Assembly (NCBI GenBank): GCA_003503995.1
Contig: DOCA01000189.1
Span: 1 to 33,993, forward strand
Length of the DNA: 33,993 nt
Direction: 5' to 3'
Source: Holosporales bacterium
GTDB taxonomy: Bacteria > Pseudomonadota > Alphaproteobacteria > Caedimonadales > UBA9215
Below, piece by piece: positions 1 to 8,200 of this stretch. Below the pieces are notes generated by a model. The model made no database searches. It worked only from the letters and a program-made list of their open reading frames with translations, and was not told the DNA's origin. The position numbers and the translations under genes were made by a program. Numbering within the stretch: position 1 is the stretch's first letter; every line of letters starts with the position of its first letter.

Positions 1-175
1 AACAAACGTTGATCCTTGGTGATTCGGTTTCAGAAGAAAAGACAGCGGGCAATTGATCTTCATAATAAAGATAACCTGCACCAAATCCAAAGATAAAAAT
101 CAGTAAGGTGAGGAGGGGCGTTTTTGTTATAGGAAAAGTGACGTTTTTTCTTGGGTGCTTTCGTTTAAGTGCCAT
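1..175 (-). CDS. 5' end of a membrane-anchored protein, possibly phospholipase D-type nuclease (partial)
   Basis: The reading frame enters the window from the left edge; only its first 58 codons are visible. The N terminus is basic (MALKRKHPRK), followed by one hydrophobic segment at about residues 20-38 and then an exposed stretch ending in RINVC at the edge. A second in-frame ATG at 184 would add three residues; neither start has a strong ribosome binding site. A short basic N terminus, one membrane segment and then a strand entering an INVCFTP-like motif would fit the Nuc/EDTA-resistant endonuclease branch of the phospholipase D family, which is often carried on plasmids. The catalytic HKD motifs would lie outside the window, so that identity is inference. 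The membrane-anchored reading frame itself is clear. Confidence 0.5.
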   Translation of the reverse strand, partial: MALKRKHPRKNVTFPITKTPLLTLLIFIFGFGAGYLYYEDQLPAVFSSETESPRINVC

Positions 176-255
176 GCTATTCATTTCTATCAGTTCTGCT
201 TATAATCCTATGTCGCAATCTGTCGCTATGAAGCGTGTAGACTAAGGTATAGAGC

Positions 256-999
256 TTATTTTTCAAGCTTGGGTTGAGGGTGTATCATTAAATTTCCTAA
301 AGATAAAACCAGTTTTTGCACTAGAATTTTCATAGATTTTTTGAGGTATTTTCCGTTATTTTTAGCCCAAAGCTCCGCATTCTTCTTGATATCATCCGTG
401 CCATTTTCCAGAACTTCTGTTGTGGAAACATTTGTTTTATACATAGGTTTTTTCGTTGCCTCTACAGCGTTAACGATTTTCAGAAGCTTTTCACTAGTTG
501 GATAGATAGTGACATAAATCGTTCCTGTCAGCGATTTAAAATCAGGACTGAGCTTATAGATAAAAAGGCTTACAAGTGTAGCATCTGTTTGAAAGTCACA
601 ACCTAGTTCCTTGAATTCCTCAACGTTTATGTCTTTGATGTGAGTAAGCTGCTTTGTTTTAAACCATTCAATATCTTTATAAAGAGAAAATAGTTTGTCA
701 TGTAAAATATTTTGCACGTTAATATTTTTTAATTCGTCTTGGATGCAAGCAATGTCTTCTTCAGCATCAGATTGAGAGTCATGTATGACCACCGCATCAA
801 TTAATCCAAAAATGAGTTTACCATCTGTGTATGAACTGGCATTAGAGGATTTATTTATTTCTTGTGATAGGAGATTTATATCTTTTGTTGAATCTCCGTT
901 TAGGCTTGTATTAACCAGCTCTACAGAAGATTTTTTGAAATCCCAACACTCATCCCTGAATAATATTTGAGGTCTATCTAATTTCTGTTCTTTAGTCAT
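256..999 (-). CDS. Hypothetical protein, 247 aa
   Basis: I do not recognise this protein. It has no signal peptide, no clear membrane segment and no obvious catalytic motif. The N-terminal third is polar and Asn/Ser-rich. The middle (about residues 130-180) alternates hydrophobic and polar residues as a mixed alpha/beta domain would, including the strands LVSLFIYKL and TGTIYVTIYP. The last 40 residues are basic. The start at 999 is preceded by a GAGGTATAAA stretch that can serve as a weak ribosome binding site. It lies on the same strand as the partial gene to its left and the small ORFs to its right. Length and codon pattern support a real gene; its function is unknown. Confidence 0.6.
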   Translation of the reverse strand: MTKEQKLDRPQILFRDECWDFKKSSVELVNTSLNGDSTKDINLLSQEINKSSNASSYTDGKLIFGLIDAVVIHDSQSDAEEDIACIQDELKNINVQNILHDKLFSLYKDIEWFKTKQLTHIKDINVEEFKELGCDFQTDATLVSLFIYKLSPDFKSLTGTIYVTIYPTSEKLLKIVNAVEATKKPMYKTNVSTTEVLENGTDDIKKNAELWAKNNGKYLKKSMKILVQKLVLSLGNLMIHPQPKLEK

Positions 1000-1101
1000 T
1001 TTATACCTCTATTACCGTTGTTAGGTTTAATTATCTTACAGAACTACTTCGGTGTCATATTTTTCGTTGACATTCTGATAAGAGGAGGGGGGTTTTTAGC
1101 C

Positions 1102-1303
1102 TTATGATGTTGCTGGTAATTTTTCACAAGCATTAGGCATTCTGTTAGATGCCATCTTCTCTGATTGGTTTAAGAGCATGAATAACTCGTCATGGATATA
1201 AACATTTTCAATATGACAATCATTAATATACTCCCAATTTGAAACTTCCTCCTCAAATAAATCTTTTAGGATTAAGGTGTTTTTGCAAAATTTTAAGTGC
1301 CAT
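1102..1303 (-). pseudogene. Small frameshifted minus-strand gene remnant
   Basis: From an ATG at 1303 the frame reads MALKILQKHLNPKRFI and stops at a TGA. The next frame (+1) is open from there for about 50 codons, as a plausible acidic protein containing EEEVSNWEYIND and ENVYIHDELF, and ends in TAA at 1102. Joining the two frames by one base would give a coherent protein of about 67 residues. This is either a decayed gene with a one-base change or, less likely, a +1 frameshift at the TGA. I do not recognise the family. The first four codons (MALK) match those of the partial gene at 1-175, which may be chance. Confidence 0.3.
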
Positions 1304-1354
1304 TTATTTTTTTCTAAAAATTAGGTTTGGGATAGACCCATCTTTAAAAAAGTT

Positions 1355-1543
1355 TTATCTGTCTTTTTGGTGGGACAATATAAGAAAAACAGTCAAAATA
1401 GGACTAGAAAAAAGCATGATCCCTTGTATTAGAGCTTCTTTCATAAATGAAAGAAGGTCATATGGACCGTTTATAAAATCTGATAAAACTATGGTCCAAG
1501 ATATGTTAAGCAGTACTAGAGCAAATATTGAAGTTCTTGACAT
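1355..1543 (-). CDS. Small two-helix membrane protein, 62 aa
   Basis: A short frame with a good ribosome binding site (AAGGAAATAGG, just before the ATG at 1543). It has two hydrophobic segments, roughly residues 5-23 and 38-57, separated by a polar loop, and ends in a basic tail (HQKDR). That is the shape of a small inner-membrane protein such as a plasmid immunity, exclusion or holin-like peptide, but no family can be assigned. It lies downstream of the XRE gene on the same strand and could share its transcript. The opposite-strand frame over the same DNA has poorer protein character. Confidence 0.4.
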   Translation of the reverse strand: MSRTSIFALVLLNISWTIVLSDFINGPYDLLSFMKEALIQGIMLFSSPILTVFLILSHQKDR

Positions 1544-1732
1544 ATCCTATTTCCTTTTTATAATTTCCAAGTGGCTTCTATTTTTCACTTTTGATATATT
1601 CGGGGGACTTAAGAACGGCTTCCGCTTTTTCAAGCTCTTCTTTTAATCCAACTATCAAAGAATCTTCTTTTTTCTAATTCCTTATATTTATATAATAGGC
1701 AAAATGCTCACTTTTGTAAAGGGTAAAATGAA

Positions 1733-1951
1733 TTAAATATCATATTTTTCAATGGTTCTATTGATTTCCTCTGGCATCTTGGCAAGAAGAAAAAGAAATA
1801 ATTTTACAGTGCTCATGGGAGAGGATTTTCCGCATTCCCAATTTCTCAACGTTGCAAGATTGATAGAGTATCTATGGGCAAATTGAGTTTGGTTTAGCCC
1901 TAGTTTCTTGCGCAAGGCTTTAAGGTCAACGTCAGGTATTGGGTTTGTCAT
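1733..1951 (-). CDS. XRE-family helix-turn-helix protein, orphan antitoxin-like
   Basis: A 72-aa protein made almost entirely of a Cro/CI-type helix-turn-helix domain. The recognition region reads LGLNQTQFAHRYSINLATLRNWECGKSSP, seen here in two pieces: the helix LNQTQFAHRYSI, then the TLRNWECGK turn that is typical of HigA/MqsA-type antitoxins paired with RelE-like toxins. The start at 1951 has a fitting ribosome binding site (AAGG, 7 nt upstream). A toxin gene would be expected immediately upstream, but that side is occupied by a decayed copy of the traD 3' end. The gene is therefore probably an antitoxin that lost its toxin, or a stand-alone repressor. Family call is strong; role is inference. 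Confidence 0.75.
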   Translation of the reverse strand: MTNPIPDVDLKALRKKLGLNQTQFAHRYSINLATLRNWECGKSSPMSTVKLFLFLLAKMPEEINRTIEKYDI

Positions 1952-1982
1952 TTTTAAACCTTTTTAAAATATTTTTTCTCTC

Positions 1983-2108
1983 TCATTTTTTCTTATCCGT
2001 GTGGAAGGATTTTGCCCCTTTTTGCGAAAGGAGGGCAAGGGGGTATTCTCCTTGAGTCATCATTTCTTTAAGCGCTCAAAGCCCCTCAGAAGAGCAAAGC
2101 CTTACTCT
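1983..2108 (-). pseudogene. Decayed duplicate of the traD(Ti) 3' end
   Basis: About 125 bp here closely match the 3' end of the traD(Ti) gene at 4438-4565, including the stop codon and the TGAGAGAGAA just after it. The terminal residues read MMTQGEYPLALLSQKGAKSF followed by HTDKKK, against MMIQGEYPLALLSQKGAKSF and HADKEK in the intact gene. Upstream, the copy carries a one-base deletion and a TTA-to-TGA change, so the frame is broken and no start remains. Together with 4438-4565 it forms an imperfect direct repeat that flanks the DUF1173-parB pair. Confidence 0.8.
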
Positions 2109-2127
2109 GCAATATTTCTAAAACACC

Positions 2128-3417
2128 CTATGCGGTTTTTTTGAGACTGAATCGACTCTTTTGAAGACTTTTCTCTTCGTGTTTATCAAGGACCATCTTA
2201 AAATTTCTTTTAAATAATACTTGCGAATCTAGCCCTTTATAAGCCTCTACGGACAGGTAAGTGTCACAAAATTCCTCTGCACGTTCTTGGATAATTTTTT
2301 TTGTAGAACAATATTTATTAGTGTTCATACCTAGAACTTCTATAAAAACTGTGGTTCTATTATCTAAGAAAACAATAAAATCTGGCCTAAACGGTTTTTT
2401 GTTATTATTATAAAGGCAAAACAAGGGCTTTTCTATGGTGTAGGATATAGTAGGAGATGTCTTTAGAACTTTTACTATATCGAAGAGACATAATCTTTCA
2501 TAGTGACTCTCCACAGGCATAATGATATTTCTTGTTTGTATTGGCATAGCAAAAGCATTTTTGAAATACAGTTCTTTTTTTTCGTTTAAGAGAGCTGATG
2601 CAATTAAAAAATAAGGTTTACTTTTTTCTTTGCTGATCCATGGGGAGGGGAGAGTAATAGGGTTTTCTACTTCGAAGCTTTCGCTATTCATTGTGATGAA
2701 AAAACTACTTTCAACGGATTTCGCAATAGTTGTGAAAATAAAGAAAGGCTTAAGGTGTATTGGCCATTCTTTCCCCTTTTTTTCGAGGAGACTCCCTGCT
2801 TCTTGAACATTTTTTCTTTTTAGAGAGTATCTATAATAATCCCCAAGGAGGATGTCTTTAGATATTTTTTTTTGTGGATCAGTGAACGCCTTTGTAATTG
2901 CTTTAAGGGAGGCAAAGCGATCAACTTTAGTGGGGTCTTTGTTATTATCATACGTAATAATATTACTTTTTGAGTCTTGTAGAATTGCATAAAGCATTTT
3001 CCCAAGTTTAGTGACGGAAGATTGGTTTCCTTGAGAAGGGGCTTCCTCTGACCTGTCACCTATATTATCGATATTTTTGTACAAATCGAAAGTTTTAGGT
3101 CTTTTGCGTGGCATAAATAAACTAGAGTTATTACTCAGGTAAATTTTGCTTTTTTGTGAAAAAAAACAAGACTCCTCGTGCCCGTGTATATTTTTGCACC
3201 GAAGATATAGGTTGTTATCTTTTGAACAAATAACGAGAATTGTCTCTGAACCTGAACAAGGACAAACAAGCCAAAAATCCTGCTTGTAGATTTCAAGCTT
3301 TTTAATTAGAGAGCTTTTAGAAGAAGATTCATAATCTTCTGGTCTGAAAATAATTTTTTCTTCGAATTTAGTTAGTATTTCTCCTTTCTCTTTTGTTTTT
3401 TTATTTATAAAATACAT
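2128..3417 (-). CDS. DUF1173-like plasmid protein, 429 aa
   Basis: The layout matches the DUF1173 proteins of conjugative plasmids, as far as I can judge by eye. An N-terminal domain has a Cys/His cluster (C52, C54, C64, C74, H78, H80, C84) that could bind a metal. A middle part holds KLGKMLYAILQDS, like the LRGLLHYLW element of that family. The C-terminal domain contains a PVESHYERLCLFDIV segment and RPDFIVFLDN...TVFIEVLG (about 344-363). The Asp (346) on one strand and Glu (360) on the next resemble a PD-(D/E)XK nuclease core, but a clear catalytic lysine is not obvious. Function is unknown. It starts 15 nt after parB on the same strand, so the two are probably cotranscribed. A 10-bp palindrome (CGATATATCG) sits in that gap. 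Confidence 0.6.
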   Translation of the reverse strand: MYFINKKTKEKGEILTKFEEKIIFRPEDYESSSKSSLIKKLEIYKQDFWLVCPCSGSETILVICSKDNNLYLRCKNIHGHEESCFFSQKSKIYLSNNSSLFMPRKRPKTFDLYKNIDNIGDRSEEAPSQGNQSSVTKLGKMLYAILQDSKSNIITYDNNKDPTKVDRFASLKAITKAFTDPQKKISKDILLGDYYRYSLKRKNVQEAGSLLEKKGKEWPIHLKPFFIFTTIAKSVESSFFITMNSESFEVENPITLPSPWISKEKSKPYFLIASALLNEKKELYFKNAFAMPIQTRNIIMPVESHYERLCLFDIVKVLKTSPTISYTIEKPLFCLYNNNKKPFRPDFIVFLDNRTTVFIEVLGMNTNKYCSTKKIIQERAEEFCDTYLSVEAYKGLDSQVLFKRNFKMVLDKHEEKSLQKSRFSLKKTA

Positions 3418-3432
3418 CGATATATCGTCACC

Positions 3433-4203
3433 CTATGTCATTTGTTTTTCGAAAAACTTAATGAGAGTTTTTGAGAGCAGGTCTTGATTAAGAGGTATTG
3501 AGTTCTCGAACTTAACACCTGTTTTTGTCCACTCTCCAATTTTTCTACCATTTGGGAGAGAGATATACGAAGAGGTATCGATTTCTTCTTCTCCTAGGAA
3601 TTCCATAACCATCTTCTCAATGCGGCGGCTTCCGGCCCCTTTCTTAATTTCTTCTGCACAATCGACAAGAGCATCAACATACTCGTCTCCCTTTTGAGAC
3701 AGACCATAGATTGTTTGTGCGGCTCTAACGGATACCTTGGACATGACCTTAACAGCATTCCAAATAAGGGAGGGGACCTTCTCGAAAGAAAGGTAACGTA
3801 AAAACTGTGTTTTAGAAAGCCCCGATGCATCCATAAGTTGTTTTTGGGAGATGGCACCATCTTTCAGCAAAGAAGAGAAGAATATCCCTTTTGAATAGTC
3901 ACAAATGCCCTCTTTCTCATTCTCTTTGATCTGTGCAACCATAGCCTCCTTGTCATTGAGATTGTGAATAATGGCTTTTAAGGGCAGGTTGTGCTGCAAG
4001 CATGCTTGCCAACGCCTTGATCCAGCAATGACTTCATATTTTATATCACCAGACTCTTCTATTGGTCTAACAATAACAGGTTCAATTTGACCATTCTGCT
4101 TGATGTCTTCAGCTAGTAAAAACAGGTCGCCCATTTCAAAGGAAGAGCGATCTGCATATTTCCAACGTCGACACTCTTTTGGATTGAGTTCTTTTAGGGA
4201 CAT
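3433..4203 (-). CDS. parB: ParB/SopB-type partition protein
   Basis: A ParB-family protein of 256 aa. The N-terminal ParB/Srx nucleotide-binding domain is clear: LAEDIKQNGQIEPVIVRP (30-47) is followed by the box II motif GSRRWQA (61-67), where most relatives have GERRWRA. A helix-turn-helix follows (SQKQLMDASGLSKTQFLRYL, about 119-138). The start CRRWKYADRS resembles SopB/plasmid ParB proteins rather than chromosomal ParB. These proteins bind parS sites as CTP-dependent clamps and work with a ParA ATPase to segregate DNA. No parA is in this window. A palindrome 80 bp upstream of the start is a candidate binding site. The start at 4203 has AGGA 8 nt upstream. Confidence 0.85.
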   Translation of the reverse strand: MSLKELNPKECRRWKYADRSSFEMGDLFLLAEDIKQNGQIEPVIVRPIEESGDIKYEVIAGSRRWQACLQHNLPLKAIIHNLNDKEAMVAQIKENEKEGICDYSKGIFFSSLLKDGAISQKQLMDASGLSKTQFLRYLSFEKVPSLIWNAVKVMSKVSVRAAQTIYGLSQKGDEYVDALVDCAEEIKKGAGSRRIEKMVMEFLGEEEIDTSSYISLPNGRKIGEWTKTGVKFENSIPLNQDLLSKTLIKFFEKQMT

Positions 4204-4281
4204 GATATTTTTCCTATATTCTAATAAAATTATATTATAAATTTAAAAATAATAAAAGAGTATCTTCCAAAATATTTTTAA

Positions 4282-4299
4282 TGGTCCCACATGGGACCA
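4282..4299. promoter_or_regulatory. parS-like palindrome upstream of parB
   Basis: TGGTCCCA-CA-TGGGACCA: two perfect 8-bp arms around a 2-bp spacer. The half-site TGGGACC is, as I recall it, the half-site of the F-plasmid sopC centromere bound by SopB, but there the two halves are arranged the other way round (TGGGACC first). Its place beside a SopB-like gene makes it a good candidate for a partition site or ParB operator. Only one copy is seen here. Confidence 0.5.
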
Positions 4300-4335
4300 A
4301 CTTAAAGAATCTATATTTTCCAAGCATCACAAGAA

Positions 4336-4362
4336 TTATTCCAATGTCTTTATTCGGAATAA
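4336..4362. repeat. Inverted/direct repeat of TTATTC half-sites
   Basis: TTATTCC (4336-4342) faces GGAATAA (4356-4362), and TTATTC-G-GAATAA (4350-4362) is itself a perfect odd-centre palindrome. The half-site therefore occurs three times within 27 bp. It lies between traD(Ti) and parB and may be an operator. The regulator is unknown. Confidence 0.3.
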
Positions 4363-4437
4363 CCTGCCCACCCACAAGCCTTATTTTTTCAGAATTATGG
4401 ATATATTCTTAAAATAATATTTGAAAATTATTCTCTC

Positions 4438-4746
4438 TCATTTTTCCTTATCCGCGTGGAAGGATTTTGCCCCTTTTTGCGAAAGGAGGGCAAGGGGGTA
4501 TTCTCCTTGAATCATCATGTCATTGAGTTCTAAAAGTCCTCCAAGGAGCGCAAAGACCTGGTCTTTTTTCTCAAGGTCAGTTTGGAGGTTATCACCAATG
4601 ACAATATCAAAGCTTTCCAAAAGGCCTGATTTTTCTACGAGTCCCCCTAACTGAATTAAAGTTCTCGTTCTTGCTTTGCGGTAGGGGGTATTGTTGGGAG
4701 TTGTTTGAGAAAGCATTTTATATTTCTGCTGTTCTACTTTGGCCAT
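4438..4746 (-). CDS. traD: Conjugal transfer protein TraD, Ti-plasmid type
   Basis: The core YRKARTRTLIQLGGLVEKSG is the signature of the small Ti-type TraD family, here followed by FALLGGLLELNDMM. In Ti plasmids traD is cotranscribed with traC and traG, facing traA across oriT, and it helps DNA processing; its exact role is poorly known. The frame is open up to an ATG at 4869, but that would overlap traC by 150 nt. The ATG at 4746 (102 aa) overlaps it by 29 nt, and the ATG at 4716 follows the traC stop by one base (TAAAATG). None has a strong ribosome binding site. A decayed copy of its 3' end lies at 1983-2108. It should not be confused with the F-type TraD ATPase at 16588-18291. Confidence 0.75.
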   Translation of the reverse strand: MAKVEQQKYKMLSQTTPNNTPYRKARTRTLIQLGGLVEKSGLLESFDIVIGDNLQTDLEKKDQVFALLGGLLELNDMMIQGEYPLALLSQKGAKSFHADKEK

Positions 4747-5068
4747 CTTTTTTTGAATTCTGCTTAGCTGGTGCTTTAGCTTTTCGAGGTCTGGTGAATT
4801 GAAATTTCTTAGAGGATTTAATCCATTCCCCCTTTTTGGTTTCAGTCGCATTTTTCCATGAGTCGTCAATAATGCAGGCCGCTAATTGTGGAGAGTATGA
4901 ACCACCGATGATATAGGACGCAGCTTTAAAAAGTTGTTGAGCTTGTTTTGCTTCGAGTTCTTTTTTCTTACGTTTGAGCTCTGATATTTTATCATCAAAA
5001 GATTTTAGAGTTGCAGACATGACCATTCCTTTATGGTTGTTAATGAAACTTGCGCTTCCTATACCCAT
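4718..5068 (-). CDS. traC: Conjugal transfer protein TraC, Ti-plasmid type
   Basis: A small, charged protein with a leading coiled coil (FDDKISELKRKKKELEAKQA) followed by a helical segment and a basic, lysine-rich tail. Length, composition and position next to traD(Ti) and opposite traA fit the TraC accessory protein of Ti-like DNA transfer systems, which assists relaxase action at oriT. Two starts are possible. The ATG at 5068 (116 aa) has AGGAAGG 6 nt upstream; the ATG at 5020 (100 aa) has AAAGGA 6 nt upstream and begins MSATLKSF, closer to relatives in style. The basic tail overlaps the start region of traD, so the exact C terminus and the traD start depend on each other. Confidence 0.65.
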   Translation of the reverse strand: MGIGSASFINNHKGMVMSATLKSFDDKISELKRKKKELEAKQAQQLFKAASYIIGGSYSPQLAACIIDDSWKNATETKKGEWIKSSKKFQFTRPRKAKAPAKQNSKKDGQSRTAEI

Positions 5069-5149
5069 TTAAAACCTTCCTATTAATAGGATAGCCCGTT
5101 TGACGGAATAGTAAAGAAAAAATAATCAATTAGTCTTGGAGGTATTCGG

Positions 5150-5240
5150 AGAATACTAGACAAGCGCGCTCATACGTTGCATACTGCAACTATACGCTTC
5201 GGTGCAAGCACCTTAAACCCAGAACGGGTTATAAGGTGAT
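5150..5240. other. Candidate origin of transfer (oriT)
   Basis: The gap between the divergent traC and traA genes is where Ti-type elements carry oriT. It contains AAGCGCGCTCATACGTTGCA (5162-5181), which resembles the Ti oriT core as I remember it (AAGGGCGCAATTATACGTCGC), followed by an inverted repeat GTTGCA-TAC-TGCAAC (5176-5190). Two further inverted repeats follow: GGTGC-AA-GCACC (5201-5212), and a 12-bp stem with one bulged base from CACCTTAAACCC (5209-5220) to GGGTTATAAGGTG (5226-5238). The nick site would be expected in or next to the GCGC-containing box. Location and structure are seen; the function is inferred. Confidence 0.65.
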
Positions 5241-5267
5241 TCCGTTTTAAGAATATAAGGTTTCGAC

Positions 5268-8200
5268 ATGTACAGCATGCACATCGGTATCATTTCAAGA
5301 AGTAAGGGAAGCACAGTAGATGCGCTTGCCTATCGGGCTGGCGTCAAATTGGAGTGTCCCTTAACAGGAGAAATCTTCAACAGAGAATCCAAAGAAGTCG
5401 AAGATGTCATTCTCTCTTTACCAAAAGAGTCGCCAGACTGGGCGGTTGATTTAAAAGATCTTATTAAGGAAGATCGAACCAAAGGTGTTCAAGAGTTTTG
5501 CAATATTGTAGAGAGTGCTGAGAATAGAAAAGACTCGCAAGTTTATCGAGAATTTCGCATTAGCATTCCCCGTGAATTTACCAAGGAACAAGGTAAGGAA
5601 TTCATAAATGATTTTGTACAGGATCAAGTTTGTGGCCTTGGTATAACGGCTCTTAAAAATTTCCATTTTGATGTTAATGAAGAAACAGGAGAGACCAATC
5701 CCCATTGTCACGTTGTAGCGTTAACCCGTGGTTTAACAGAGACGGGTTTAGGGTTAAAGGAGCGTGACTGGAATAAAAAACAAGTTCACGAACAGTGGCG
5801 TTCTCAGTTAGCGGCTTATGGCAACTATCATCTTTTAAAAAATGGTTTTGAGGCCAATTGGGATCATCGAAGTTATAAAGATCGTGGTATTAACTTTGAG
5901 CCTCAACCCAAGCTTGGTAGCAAGATTATTAAGATGGAGTCACAAGCAGGTCAGGACCCAAAGGATATTCATTCTAAGCCTGTGACGGAGAGGGGACGTG
6001 AGTACCAAGAGGTTAAGCTTCGTAATTTATACACGCTTATTAATCGTCCTGAAGAAGCTTTAGATTCTGTTTCAAAGCAGCAAGTTACTTTTATGTGGGG
6101 TGATGTTGCTAAGGTCATTGCTCGTTATGTTGATGATCAGGCTTTGTTTGAGCGTTTAAGTTTAAAGATTCAAAACTCTCCTGAGCTTGTGTGTTTGAAG
6201 AAAGAGGGAAGTTTTACCGAGAGTATTTTCACAACACGGACAAGGCTTGCAGAAGAAAAGAAATTTGTTGATACCATTAATGTTCTTAAAGGCAATAAGA
6301 ACCATGGTGTTAATCCTTCCCTTGTTGAGTCTTCTATTGAGAAAGCAAACATCCAATTGCGTGAGTCTAAGAATGATCCAAAGGCCTCTTTGTCTGATGA
6401 TCAGGTTAACGCTATCAAGCATATGTCTTTATCAAATCAGCTTAGCTTTGTTGAAGGTTATGCTGGTGCTGGTAAGACCACTGTCATGAAGGTTATGAAA
6501 GAAATATGGGAGACCAGCGGTTATCAGGTTTTTGGTTTAGCACCTACGGGTAAGGCTGCTGAAAACCTTGCTGATTGTGGTATTTCCTCCGACACGGTTC
6601 ACGGCTTTTTAAAATCATTTGAACATGGTCGGAGTCAGTATGATTCTAAGACTATTATCGTGCTCGATGAAGCGGGTATGGTTGATCACCAGCGTTTTCA
6701 TGGTCTGATTCAGGCTGTTGAGAAGCTAGGTATAAAGCTTGTTGCCAGCGGGGATCGGGGACAACTTTCTCCTGTTGAGGCAGGTGTTCCCTTTAGATTG
6801 GCAGTTGCGGAGGCAGGTAAGGCCGATCTCACAACGGTATTGCGTCAAAAAGTTCCTTGGCAAAAGGAAGCAACGGTTCTCTTTGGTCAAGGACGGGCGG
6901 AAGAGGCGCTTAAAGCCTATTTGGATAAAGGTCATATTCATTTCTGTGATGAGAAGAAGCCTCGCGATGTTGTTGAGCAGTATAATCTTTCGAGGCGTAT
7001 TGCCGGTAATATGGGGCATGAGATTCAAAGAGACATCAAGATTGCTAAGGAAAGAGGGGAGCATTTAACCTTTTCGTCCCATACCGATTATGGGCTTTTC
7101 TTGGAATGGAAGAATACAAGGGATGCTTGTGTTAAAGACCTTTATGGAAATATAGAAACTTACCGAGATCAAATGCGTAACTTGGGTGTTGATGGCATTG
7201 ATTTTGCGAAGAAGGTTATGAAGTGTCGTTTGGCTTCTTTTGGAGATGCTTATGCCTTAGCCAAGGACTTGAAGATTGATTGGCGAGATAAAGCGAAACA
7301 TTCGTGTGACCCTCGTTTTGAGACGAAACAGAGGCTTATTGCAGACTGGTTCCAATCCACGAAGGCTCATCCTTCGGATAGCCAAGCGATGATGGCTTTC
7401 AGCAACAAGGATGTTCAGGAACTTAACGGCATGGCTCGTGATCTCAAAAGAGGGGCGGGTGAGCTTGGTAAAGAGGAATATATTTATACCATTGAGCGTA
7501 ATGCAGGTGAAGAGCTTGGAAGGCCTCAAACTGTTAGAGAAGAGCGTCGTTTTAGCGTTGGGGATCAGATTGTCTTTACAAAGATAGATAAGGGTCTTGG
7601 TGTGAATAACGGAACGCTTGGACGTGTAACAGAACTTAGTAAGTCCAACATTAAGGTTGCTATAGAGAAAGATGGTGTTTCTCAGGAAATCTCCTTTAGT
7701 CCGAATCTATATAAACGTTTTGATAATGGTTGGGCTGTTACGATCCATAAAAACCAAGGGGCAACTGTTGATCTTGCCTTTGTGTTGGCGAGTTTTGAGC
7801 AGTACAAGAATTTGGCTTATGTGGCCTTAACCCGTCATGCTAAGAATGTTCAGGTTTACGCGTCTCGTTTTGAATTTTGGCGAGATGAAAAACTCCCTGA
7901 ACGTTTAGGACATGCTCAAGATAAATTATCCTCTTTGGATTATGTTTCTAGTGATCGGGCTTTAGAGCTTCTTCAGTCCGATGAAAAGATGTTGGGCTCT
8001 TCTTTAAAGAAAGTGGGTCAGCGTTTAGAGGCTGTTGGTTATGTGGGACAAAGGGCTTGGTCAACTGTATGCGATAAATTCTTGGGTCGTCCTGTTGAAA
8101 GTAATCTTGTGCGCATTGATCGAGATATTGAGAATCTAAAGTCAGAGGCAGATAGAGCTGCTGAAAAGTTTAACCCAACTCCTGAAAGAGGCGTTGGAGA

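Larger units (their letters stand above)
1000..1732. other. AT-rich stretch with only small or decayed ORFs
   Basis: This 730-bp stretch holds no full-size convincing gene. On the minus strand there are a frameshifted small frame (1102-1303), a 62-codon membrane-protein frame (1355-1543), and a possible 25-codon frame ending near 1580 that reads as a charged helix (LKEELEKAEAVLK). A 135-codon plus-strand frame at 1239-1646 covers the same DNA, but it reads as phenylalanine- and lysine-rich low-quality protein and is probably a shadow. The stretch looks like degraded cargo rather than a regulatory region. Confidence 0.45.
4204..4437. promoter_or_regulatory. parB upstream region with promoter-like AT tract
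   Basis: This is the gap between parB and traD(Ti), both read leftward. Reading towards parB, a TATAAT-containing tract lies roughly 30-35 bp before the ATG, a likely -10 element. Further upstream are two inverted repeats, listed separately. No open frame of note is seen. Confidence 0.4.

Noticed and set aside
1239..1646. 135-codon plus-strand frame
   Set aside because: Phe/Lys/Ile-rich with no ribosome binding site of quality; overlaps better minus-strand frames and reads as a shadow in AT-rich DNA.
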